DNA of 64,000 nt from Antedon mediterranea (lineage: Eukaryota > Echinodermata > Crinoidea > Comatulida > Antedonidae), in the NCBI RefSeq assembly GCF_964355755.1, contig NC_092671.1:6707001-6771000 (forward strand), read 5' to 3'. The first letter of the stretch is position 1; each line of letters begins with the position of its first letter. Below the pieces are notes generated by a model. That model did not search any database. It saw nothing but the letters and a program-made list of their open reading frames with translations, and was not told where the DNA came from. Shown piece by piece: positions 50,874 through 61,618 of this stretch. The translations under genes were made by a program, and so were the position numbers.

Positions 50874-53800
50874 TTATGTAATTTCGGTAACACCAACACT
50901 ACTGGACATGTGTTTGTTATGAAACTTCCTCCAAGCCATCATGACCTAATTAATAAATAAAAATGTATAAAATAATATACAATAAGTACATACTTAGGCC
51001 TAGTACTTATTGTCTAATTTCGGTATAAGAAAATCATATCACCAGTAAAAAACACTGAAAGATTGTGTTCATAAACATACTAAATTAAAGATGTATTGTC
51101 CCTTTGACTAATTCCAAAATAATGTGGGTCATTTTGAAGTATCATAATAGTTATTAACTTTCACCAAAGGTTTTGTTTGTTTTTATTTTTGGGGAAAACT
51201 AAACGATAAATTCAACAATGTTTTATTAGAAATGTCACCTCTTTGCTCATAAAACACTGTGTAAACCAGATCAGGAATCCTTGCAGAGAGGTTGACAACA
51301 CAAACAGGTACAGCAAAACACTGGAGTCATTAAAGAGAGTTAGAATACCGAATATCCACGTCAGTCCAACAGCAGGCGTCAGAAGAAGAATTCTATACAG
51401 GAGGTTCCTAAACCAAAACGAAAAATTAATATTTATAAAGCTTGGTTCCCACTAGAACGTAACGCAAGGACGTAAACGCAACGCAAGCGTTTTAAAGCTT
51501 GGTTCCCACTAGAAAGTAACGCAAGGACGTAAACGTAACGCAAGCGTTTTAACCAATGACAAGCGAAGTTATAGACAGTTAGCAATCACAAGCGAATAAG
51601 TCATCGCTTGTGATTGGTCAATTCACTTGCGTTGCGTTACGTCCTTGTGTTGCGTCGCTAGTGGGAACCACGCTTTATTTGTTTAAAACGATAAATTGAT
51701 AAATATGAATATCAACATATTTTGTTGAATTACCTAATAAATGCCCTATTACACTCATGGTTGTTGGATTATAGTTTATTACAATAAAACCATGGTTATT
51801 ATTATAATTGACTATGATGAACTACTGAAGTAGATATAGATACCGAGAATCGACTTCCCACACAAGCATTAGGCTTAAGGCACACCTTACTGATTGTCGT
51901 AATTGTAAATTTAACACGTGTTAATTTAAGTAAAACTTACCGGATCTGTCTAAGTTTACCTATTTCTTCTTCAGATTGGTGAGGCGTACGAGCTTTTTTG
52001 TATGCTACATATCCTATTTTGCTCAGTTGAAGTGAAACAATCTAATAAAAGACACATTCATTGAAGACCGTTAAAAGTTGTTGAAAAAATCTGAAATTAA
52101 CCAATCCACACTCATGGAAAAAATAACAAAAATAGATATTATTTCTTCCGTTTGAAATATCTTACGCTCAACTTTACGATACATACCGTTATTGATAGAA
52201 TAACAGGAACTACGAATGCCCACGTGACTCCATAATCAACATTTAACCAGCAACTAAAGCAATAACAACAAAAACACTTTATTAAGTTTTGTATTCAGTT
52301 ATCATTCGATGAATTATATGTTTCATTAGTTAGAAATGAAAGTAAAAAGCGGAGACAACATAAAATGTGACGTTAATAATGTTTACAATAAAGTATATTG
52401 CGCTCCTATATTTTATTTTATGTCTTTGGCAATGTGGCCAAGGATTACCAATAGTGAATTAATCACTGTCCTATCAGATAGGTGGTACTCCCCCTGATAC
52501 AGGGGCTATTTTGTGAACCAGTTCACCGGGGTACCCCCTACTCTTTTCGAATAATGAACTGGGTTCTTTAAAGTGCACACAGGTTATAACTGTGTACACT
52601 GGACCTACGGTTTATAGTCCTTATCCGAGAAGACTTGTTCCACCACCAGAACTTGGAGCGAGTCGGCCTCGAACCCTTGCCGATGTTGTTGGCTTTAGTA
52701 CGGTAAACGGCGCCCCTGCCTTAACCGCTCGGCCATTTGACTCTGTGCGAAAATGGACTATACCGAGTAAAAAGTAATAATGGAGTAAAAAAACAATAAT
52801 GAGGGGAACAGAATTGTCACCTCTTAGATGCATAGCTCTCCCTCATGATACCGACTGTAATAGCGACAATTAACAGAGGAAATATCCAACCAAATATTCG
52901 AAAAAATCTGAATCTTTTTTCAGCATCATGAAATACATATTGGATAGACATGTACATGTCGGTAGACAATGACGTCATCCAAGTAAAGGCCACGAGCAGA
53001 CAATAATGGAGACAAGATGCAACGATAGAACAGGCGATCTAAATAGAAAAGAGCGACAAAATAATATGTAAAAACAACGAATTATTAAAGAAAATATTCA
53101 ATAGGCCTACAAGCTAACTATTATTCGTCAAAATGACTGGTAGATATGGGAATTCGAGTAAAATTAGGCCTAATTCAGTCAATTCTGGTACAACAGCCAG
53201 AACCATCGCTACAATATCACATGGGAAGAATGGTTGCTGTTAGAAGACGTGATACTGTATCCTGTTTATTGTCACTAGACACGACACCTTTACCTTGTTT
53301 TCAATTCCAAAGACAATACAAGTGAACAAACAGTTTGCACAGAACAAGGATACAACCAGATTGCCTAACAAATGGTAACGCCGTGATCTTCGCAGGTCAC
53401 TATATATAAATAAAATAAAATGTCAATATTATGTATTAGGCCTAACTTAAATTCTTCCAAATAATGTTTAAATTTCTGCAACAATACCAGATACTCCACT
53501 TTCACGTGGAGATGAGCTCCACTGCTGAACATAATTTTAATTTTAACATGCACTATAGGCCTACAACAATCGTAAGAATAAACAGGATTCATCAAACCTT
53601 AAACATATAATGGTTCCAAATGTAAACAGTAGAAATATATTTGATGAGCACAACCCTATATAGGTAATCAGATGCAGACCAATTCCATCTGTCTTCTCTT
53701 CTTCTACCTAAAATATATCTCCACAGATTGTCAAATCTAGTTAGAACTATTTTGTCAGTTTACTCGTGGAAGCATCGCGACACTTTAATATTTCTGTTGT

Positions 53801-56800
53801 ACGCGGAATAGATGGTTATAGCCATTGTACTGTTTGTGTATTCTTTTTAGTCGCGTGGAAGCGACTCTATAGTTCACTATGTCGGTCGGTTGGTCGGTCG
53901 GTCTGTCTGTTGGTCTGTCGGTCTGTCTGTTGGTCTGGTATCACTATGCATTGTAGCACGCGACTTAATGGCTGTTGGCCTTGTTTTATAAGTGATTACC
54001 ACACATCAAAGTATTGCATGTGACATGTGAACTTCTTGTAAGAGTACTGTACATAACAAATAAATTAAACCTATGTATAGACCTACCTGCCTAGTTCTCA
54101 TTAAGATGGCAAATGTTGTAAGGTGTTTACATGAGCAGGTTATACCGTGTCTATGATTGTCGTTATTAATTATTGTATCACAACCCTTAGTTGACCATTC
54201 CCTGAAAAAATAGGATGTACGCAAAATATCAAAGATTAAAAAAAGAATACACATTTCCATTCACTTGTAGACATACAAGTGGTCAAGAGGTCATTGCGAT
54301 ATGCCTCGAATGTGTCCGTATTCTTCTTTACAATCCATCATGTTTATCAAGATTTCGGGTTCGAATCTCGTTTGGGGCAGCTTTTCTGATTCTCACGTAA
54401 TTATTTCCTTATCTTAATCGTTTAAAAAATTAATTCATGTTCAGTACAATATTATTGTAAAACTTCTAATGTATTAATACATTGTAATGCTCTTGGATTT
54501 AATACGTTTTGTCATTTTGCCGATACCTCCATATTCCATTTCATTTGTTCATTACAGTGTTATCTCAAAGATTTACATTAACCAATTTACTTACGAGGGA
54601 GTTACAACTTCGTTGATAAATGCGCAGACGGGTTCTAATAAGGTATTTGCTTCATATTTTATCTATAAAAAAAATTTAATTATTATTATATATATGTATC
54701 ATTCAGAGTCAAGCACCTGAAGATTGATTTCATACTCATGAAACAGCCTGTAGTGCAATAAAATGTTCAGTTGGTAATTTACTAGCGTCTTTCATTTATT
54801 TATATGTATATATATATGTATATATACTGTATTCGAGTATATTCGACACGCAACATTTCATTTTGTTGATAAAATACGTTTGATATTCCTACCTGTGTCG
54901 GTGGGTAAACAACCTTTGAGTTTACTTTTGAAATAACATTACCAACAGCATCGTAACAGACCAGAGATACCAAATCACTTGCAATAGAGACATAGCCGCC
55001 ATTGATCCTACAGAATATAATAATTTCCTAACATTTTACACTTGTCAATGAATAACAACGAATACATATATGGGTTATTACCGTAAAGTACTTTCAGAAA
55101 TAACCAATCACACAGTTTAAACATACTGTACACACCTCGATATTAGCGGCAAGACGGATTCCAATTCCAAAACAGACGTAATAATACTAATTGGTCCTAG
55201 AAAGGAGTAAATTGAATGTTAACATAGTTGACAGGCTGAGATTTAAGAAAAGAAGATCTTTTTCGTGTATAGGCCCAATGTGTCTGTATTTTGCACGTCT
55301 CGGAACTTTGAAGCCATACAAACCTTTCTGTTGTGTTTTAAATAAATATAAGCAGTAAAACTATAGACAAACCCATACCATTAGTACCACTGTCCATCTG
55401 CAAAGAAAACGCAATGCTGTCTGGATCTGTTGTAATAGATGTCAGATTAACTGAAGAGTCTGCCGTTTTGAAAAGCAATACCTCTGAAAAAAATTATTAT
55501 ATTTTGAGAGTTTCAGCAAAACACTCTGTTCCTCTTTAAAGGTTTCAAAAGGCTAAAGTCATATTCATCTATTCAGAGTTCATGATCTCTAATAAAAAGT
55601 GTTTACCTCCTTGGTCAGTTGTAATATATTTGAATTCATCTTCATTGAGTTCATCAACCTGTTCCAGATATTGATCATTGAAATCGTTCACAAATTGCAG
55701 TATGCCTACATCTAAGAAAATTATTGATCAATCAATATAAGGTCATACTATTAAAACGATTCACCAAAAAACTATTTAAAAAATCCTGTAAAAGGTACAA
55801 AATAACAAGTGTTAAGTCACAATCTCCGATGTTAAACACATCATAGTTCATGTGCAAATGAGTTGAATGTTGAAAAACGTTTTGAAAAGCAATACCTCTG
55901 AAAAAAATTATTATATTTTAAGAGTTTCAGCAAAACACTCTGTTCCTCTTTAAATGTTTCAAAAGGCTAAAGTTATATTCATCTATTCAGAGTTCATGAT
56001 CTCTAATAAAAAGGGTTTACCTCCTTGGTCAGTTGTAGTATATTTGAATTCATCTTCATTGAGTTCATCAACCTGTTCCAGATATTGATCATTGAAATCG
56101 TTCACAAATTGCAGTATGCCTACATCAAAGTAAAGAAAGTAGATTCGTTAATCACGCTGGTCTAATTATTGATCAATCAATATAAGGTCATACTATTAAA
56201 ACGATTTACCAAAAAAGTATTTAAAAAATCCTGCAAAAGGGGAAAAATAACAAGTGATACTGTAGTCACAATCTCCGATGTTACATACATGGCGATTCTC
56301 TTTCAAATGTCTGCAAATGAGTAGAATGTTGAAGTAAATCACACTTCGACAAATATTCTCCTTTTCGGGAAAACAGAACGTGGAAGTCGATATAGCTTCT
56401 GTATATAATTGGAGGCATATTTGTCCTATCGCATTTATAAAAGTATAGGCCTAACGAGAATGCTATAGTAAGTGTTGTAGAACAAAATGAGTAGTATATA
56501 AAAAGAAGGAAAAGTAAAAATTTCAATGTAGAAGACTTGTTGAATATTCTGGTCTAAAACAATCATAGCCAATCATAATATAAAAATAAGTAAATACAAT
56601 TACCAATTTCCTCAGGTGGTGTCGGGCTCGTTGGTTCGTTGGTTGAAAATTCTGTGACGTAATTATGTATATACATTTTTTTAACCGGTTTGTTTATTCA
56701 CAAAATAAAAAAAAAGAATAAGTTGTAAATTCGTATAGGATATACTTAATTTTTCAGGAATTGAGTTATTTGTATTATATTATTATTATTATTATTATTA

Positions 56801-58943
56801 TTGTTATTATTATTAGTGTTATTATTATTATTATTATTATTACTCATGGTTATAGACTAACGGGCAAACCATACACGATACCAGAAAGGTATAGGCCTAT
56901 TAGGACTTTTCTCTTAACCTCGCTTGTGTTGTATAGGTACATTAATTTATTGATAAAGATTTTAGAATAGTGTGATATTTGTAGCCTTTTATAGGGTTTC
57001 GGGTGCAACCGACATCGTCCCACCCGTAACTAGGCCTAAAAGATCATTATTTTTTGCATCCCTCAACCAAAAACACTTTGGTAAGCATGTAAAAACACTA
57101 AGTAAGGTTTCCTTATATTTCTCAAAAGTCATAGACTTAGCAATTTTGTTTGAAGGCCTAACAATATTACATTTTTGCACTGGTTTTTATGTTAGAATTA
57201 GGCCTAATAATATTCCTCTAAAGTGGTACATTATTTAATCTCATTGACACAAAATAGGCCTACCCCAAGTGTTATTATTTTCACACACAACACCGGCTAT
57301 TCCGTCATCAGTCCCACAATCGGACGACTCTTTGTTGAATCCACTATGACAACACTCGCTCAGTGTTGGTTCTCCTCCTCGGCATGACATGAATTTAACC
57401 AAACGATAATGTTTATTCTCCGGTAGGAACTTCGTGGCATTTGTAATTACTTCTTTTGCAACACTGAATCCTGCTTGGTAGCAAGCTACGTTGGCATCAC
57501 CTTTATCCCATCGAAAGCCGCATATATATCTCCACTTTCCATCATACAATAATTCTACTCGTCCTTCAGATGGTACTTGCCCATTTATCAACCTAATATC
57601 TGAATAAAAAATATCCATTATACGTTATCCCCGTCGATTACAAAACAAAAATAAATACATATAATAATAATATTCATTTTTTATAAAGTGCTTATTGCAC
57701 AATGCTTCACATTATTACCCCAGTCATTTTTTTAGACCAAACACGACCATAATGCAGCTAGTAATCAGCGCAAAGTAACTTTTTAAATCATCAAACATTT
57801 AGAAATATATTGCCTTGAATTTGGAAATGATCTATCGATAGAACAAAATAAAATAGCTTACTATGATAACTTTTTGTATTTGGCTTATGTTAAATTACTA
57901 CTGCAGGACAAAAGAAAAACCATCCACTCCCCCTTTCATCTGGTCACAGATTATTTTAATTAGAAACCTTCCGGATACGTAGGGTTTCACGGGGAGAGTA
58001 ACTAGTAGCCCACCATTAAGTTGTCTCAAGAGGTGTTCTATCTTGTTAGGCCTTACCTAAGGTATTGTTACTGCAGTTTACACCATCCACTTTTCCATCT
58101 AAGATGCATGGTGATGTTACAGATACATTTCCAAGGCCGTCGTGTTGACAATCCATTAGATTATTTTCAGACCCCGTACTACATTTTACACTATCTAAAG
58201 CAATAACGTTGTTGGTGATATACTCTGTCTCGTACATTTCGTACCTGAAGCAGTTGTTGTAACCCAGCGAGCGACAAACGACTGAACACATTCTGGCGCG
58301 GAATCTCGTTCCTTCCTTTGAACAGACAAGACCGAAGTTCCCGTTATAATATATCCTTATATAACCTTCATTCGGGGTGAAGCCACCTTCAATTATTACA
58401 TCTGAAAAAAAGAAATAATAGAATAGAAATGCAAAGGCAAGAAAAAAAAAGGTGCATTTTAAAATCATGTTATTTGCTAAAAACAAAACGTTTTGATTAT
58501 TTGAAAACGAAAGCGTTCATGAAAAAGTAAAATTGACACGGTGTGGTAAGCTTAAGTTCTGATTATAATGGTGGTATTACATTTTGTAAAAACAGTATCT
58601 CAAACATACCTCCGTCTTTAGGGCTAAGGTGGTCTCCGACATGAATGCAAGCTATCAATAAAAGCAATATTGATAATGAAAACAACGTGCATGAATAAAA
58701 GATTGGGCTGAACAAAATATTCCTTTTATGTTTTCTAAATTGCTTGCATTAGGGACTGAGTTTTGTTTAATTTAAAAAGTAATTATTTTTTATTTCTTAG
58801 AAAAGTTAATTATTTTATTTTGCTTTTCCTTCCAATATGATATGACATACATTATCAACAAATTATCTACCTGTAAACTTTAACAATTATCGAATAATAA
58901 TATACTTACACAAAATACCCAATAGAACAAAATAACTTTCCAT
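50874..58943 (-). CDS. Adhesion GPCR with two SRCR domains, GAIN/GPS and 7TM, 19 exons
   Basis: Surface receptor of the adhesion class. Exons, 5' to 3': 58943-58910, 58651-58610, 58401-58057, 57599-57264, 56651-56604, 56119-56021, 55711-55607, 55483-55379, 55196-55136, 55007-54893, 54662-54595, 54201-54087, 53707-53598, 53399-53294, 53038-52821, 52253-52187, 52041-51941, 51407-51239, 50945-50874. The product is 771 aa; every phase joins. The signal peptide is MESYFVLLGIL. SRCR1 is about 26-140, SRCR2 141-252, a Thr/Pro linker 253-268, and a GAIN-like region 269-491. The GPS ends SCKHLTTFAILM with cleavage expected at L480/T481; the usual Trp after its first Cys is Ile. The 7TM part has ITYIGLCSSNIFLL (TM1), ALVAFTW-like LLVAFTWM (TM3), CWLNVDYG (ECL2), LTWIFGIL (TM6) and SLQGFLIW (TM7). 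The tail is short and ends VTEIT. Exons 6 and 7 are near-identical duplicates; whether both enter one mRNA is unknown. Confidence 0.92.
51084..51200. mobile_element. Foldback repeat family B, left half
   Basis: TTAAAGATGTATTGTCCCTT followed by the ATTTTGAAGTATCATAATAG stretch seen in the copy at 18685. It ends close to the last 7TM exon. Confidence 0.65.
51437..51677. mobile_element. Palindromic MITE family D, complete
   Basis: The left end AAAGCTTGGTTCCCACTAGA is duplicated in tandem (again at about 51494). The right end is the reverse complement, CTAGTGGGAACCACGCTTT. Internal GTAACGCAAGGACGTAAACG recurs inverted. It lies in an intron of the adhesion GPCR; fragments are at 45090 and probably in the 22.5-23.0 kb spacer. 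Confidence 0.8.
52561..52748 (-). mobile_element. tRNA-derived SINE, second family, copy 2
   Basis: Same family as 45948: minus-strand B box GGTTCGAGGC, head GGCCGAGCGGTTAA, 3' end GTGCACTTTAAAGAACCC. It carries an extra GCAGGGGCGCC in the anticodon region. Confidence 0.75.
53876..53940. repeat. Tetranucleotide repeat (TCGG/TCTG)
   Basis: Runs of TCGG, TTGG and TCTG units in an intron of the adhesion GPCR. Confidence 0.75.
55466..55838. repeat. Intragenic tandem duplication, downstream copy
   Basis: Contains exon 7 of the adhesion GPCR, its flanking intron, and the first 17-18 bases of exon 8. Matches 55876-56285 almost perfectly. The acceptor for exon 7 is TTTTCTTAG. Confidence 0.85.
55876..56285. 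repeat. Intragenic tandem duplication, upstream copy
   Basis: Contains exon 6 of the adhesion GPCR, which differs from exon 7 by one base (Thr for Ile). About 40 extra bases (56126-56165) replace the original acceptor; splicing must use GATGTAG, six bases further in. A truncated stub of the following exon remains at about 55880-55898. Confidence 0.85.
56777..56845. repeat. ATT microsatellite
   Basis: About 70 bases of ATT/GTT triplets in an intron of the adhesion GPCR, between the SRCR2 and linker exons. Confidence 0.8.
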
Positions 58944-61579
58944 TTTAACAGGCCTATAGAGTGATCTGCAATAATAATATATTAATAAAAATAATGGGAT
59001 TGATACGTAAGGGCACATTTCCGTAAATTTGTGCGCTAGAATTTTAACACCGTACAGAAAGTTGGTTCATAATTATATACTATTTCGGTACTGATTGTAT
59101 CACCTAACTAAAAACCAGTACTCTAATCTGGAGATGTTGGTGATTTTTTGCGGTTACAGATGCATTTAAGAAAATTTTAAAGAACAACATCTTACCCAAA
59201 TGAATGCAAATATTAATTTACCACCAATAATTTTAACGTTTCTTAGTCTTCTTTTGGCAAGCCGTTGCAACCACAATGAATGGAGGTGAAGCAATGTTAA
59301 ATTCACTCTGAAATATAGTCTTTTATCTCAGAAGAATTGGAGGAGTAATGCATCTCTGTTTAATTATAGCGTAAGTCAAAACACCAAATCAATAACTCAC
59401 ACAATGGCTATTTTGTGATTAAATTTTTTTCAAAGTTAATCTTATTTATACACGCCTTTTTCGAAATGAACTGCATATAATGTTGAACAAACTAGTTCTT
59501 TCATTATAAGTATCAAATTATTCTAATGAACAAATTTCATAAATTTGTTGATCAATTTAATTTCATAATATAACCTAAGGCGTCTAAATAATTTAGAAAT
59601 GACAGAGCCTCAAAACAATTCAGTAGACTAGTGTCATCAGCTAAATTACAAAAAAAAAAAAAAGAATAACCCCTTCTTACTGTAATTTAGAAAGTTTGAT
59701 ATCTTTGATTAAAGGTCAATTTCAATTTGCAATCGATCGATATTAAAACGACACCAAAAACTTATAATTAAAAAATAGAGCTTCCTCAAGACTTGAGCTA
59801 CGAATACTAATGTGTGAAGGTGTGGGCCTTGCTGTCCGAATCCGGTATTCGAAATGCATCATTAATTTATGCGAAAAGGCAGTAAACGGTAGGTATAGGC
59901 CCTCTGTGCATTCATTAATACGGTACATCAACTATGGATTACAATTAACGCCCTCATGAATGTTCCTATAGCTGCGGACCTGTGGAGAAATGAATTATAC
60001 ACAAAATAAATCGTATTACACTCTGTATTATACTTATTTTCTTAGATGTTTAGCAATCAAATTACGTTTGTTGTAATTGTTAACGACTGATTCGATTATT
60101 TTTACTCAATTTACCCTTTTCATTCATTTTTATTCGCTAGCAATTCTTTTACAACGGTTTCTTTGTTTAATTACGGCGGAATTAGTTTTAACAAGGCAAG
60201 TAACAGTATGCTGAGCTTCGAAAATCAAAGGGTTTATCTGTGGCTGCGACAAGATCAGTTCCATGCCCCGTAACAGACACCCTCGCGGAGAATTATCTAT
60301 CTATGACAAATTGTGACGTCTTTCTATTGAACATGAAAATCCGGCTGATATAAATTGTTGTTTGTAACTTTTGGTAGTTTACTTAGTAAATATCACATTT
60401 TCATCCCTTAATCCAACTCACCATAATTTAGATGACTTAAAAATAAAATGAAATGCAACTCATCACAATGATTAAGCCCACTGACTGTTCTAGTTTTTCT
60501 AGATTGACCCTGCTTAAACGGAAAAATACAAATCATGATCAGTAGAAGCGTGATAGTCAGTCATGCTCTCTGAATCGCATTCTAAATGCCTATTGGTTGA
60601 ATGAGTGAAACTGTCATCATAGGAACGTTCCATTTTCGGGATTAAGTAGCAGAAACAATTATGTAAAGATTACTTAGCCTATAGTGAATATATTCAATCA
60701 AATTTGGAACGTTATTGCAGACTATAGTAACTGCAAAACTAAACTTTACATTGAAAATTACCATAATGGTTTCCAGTCATATGTGCATGATACAGACATT
60801 TTGTTGCATATTTTCATTTATTTTCATATTGAAAACAATTTTTTTTTTTTTTATAATCTTAATAATGATTTGGCTAGTTTCTCGTTTTCTTCTGATGTCG
60901 TATTGACAATTAATTAGATCAAATAAATAACGAAATAAAATTATTGGTAATGCAATGTATAACTAGGCTACATACTAAATCTAAGGTTTTCTTGCTAGCA
61001 TGTAGCATATTGTATCAGGGAAGAGTAAAATTTAAAATTTTTGTACGATCACTATCTGTGAAACAACGATTGGATCTCAATATTTTATTTTAAAACAATG
61101 TTCTCATCTTTCTAAAGATGAATAATGCCTCAGTCAGTCAGTTAATAAATATAAATAAAAAATAAAAAAATAAAATAAAAATAAAATAAATAAATAAATA
61201 AATAATTAAGCCCTGATAACTTTATGTGATGTGCCCATAATGGACATGATGATGTCATATCACTACCATATTTGGGAACATCACATGTAGAAGACAGAGC
61301 TTAACACCCTTGTTGATAAGGCCTTGGAGTATGAGTTGCAATAAACAATAACAACAGTTTGTTTACGTTTTGTTGTTACTACTACGTTTTTTTTATGAAT
61401 GAAATGCTTATTGTGTAAGCTCCGCCCACAAAACAAATGGGGATACGCTTGAATAAATCATAGATTTCATTCATTCAAGAAAAAAACCTTCACGACAGAG
61501 TAGAGTGCGAGTGTAAAGCGTGTTATCGAAGACAGTCTTTATAGTACTAAAATTATCCTTTGTTGGAACCACTAAAAAT
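58944..61579. other. Intergenic region, no gene
   Basis: Upstream of the adhesion GPCR. Short frames only, no exon pairs with consistent phase, no tRNA. It holds MITE family A copy 10 and an AAATA-rich stretch at 61150-61205. Confidence 0.5.
61217..61303. mobile_element. MITE family A, copy 10, shortened
   Basis: AACTTTATGTGATGTGCCC, GGACATGATGATGTCATATC and the end AGACAGAGCTTAA are present; the left TIR is missing. Confidence 0.7.
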
Positions 61580-61618
61580 ATGGAACTGTTTGTTTATATA
61601 TACCTACTGCATCTACTG
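61580..61618 (+). CDS. Possible first coding exon encoding a signal peptide
   Basis: An ATG with A at -3 opens 13 codons (MELFVYIYLLHLL), followed directly by the strong donor GTAAGT. The hydrophobic run fits a signal peptide, and the layout resembles the first exon of the adhesion GPCR (MESYFVLLGIL, then GTAAGT). A good acceptor TTGTTTGCAG at 62511 would continue in phase for about 33 codons (PCALMYSCRKFS at the start) and then stop, which is not convincing. More likely the gene continues to the right of the window, or this is chance. Confidence 0.3.
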
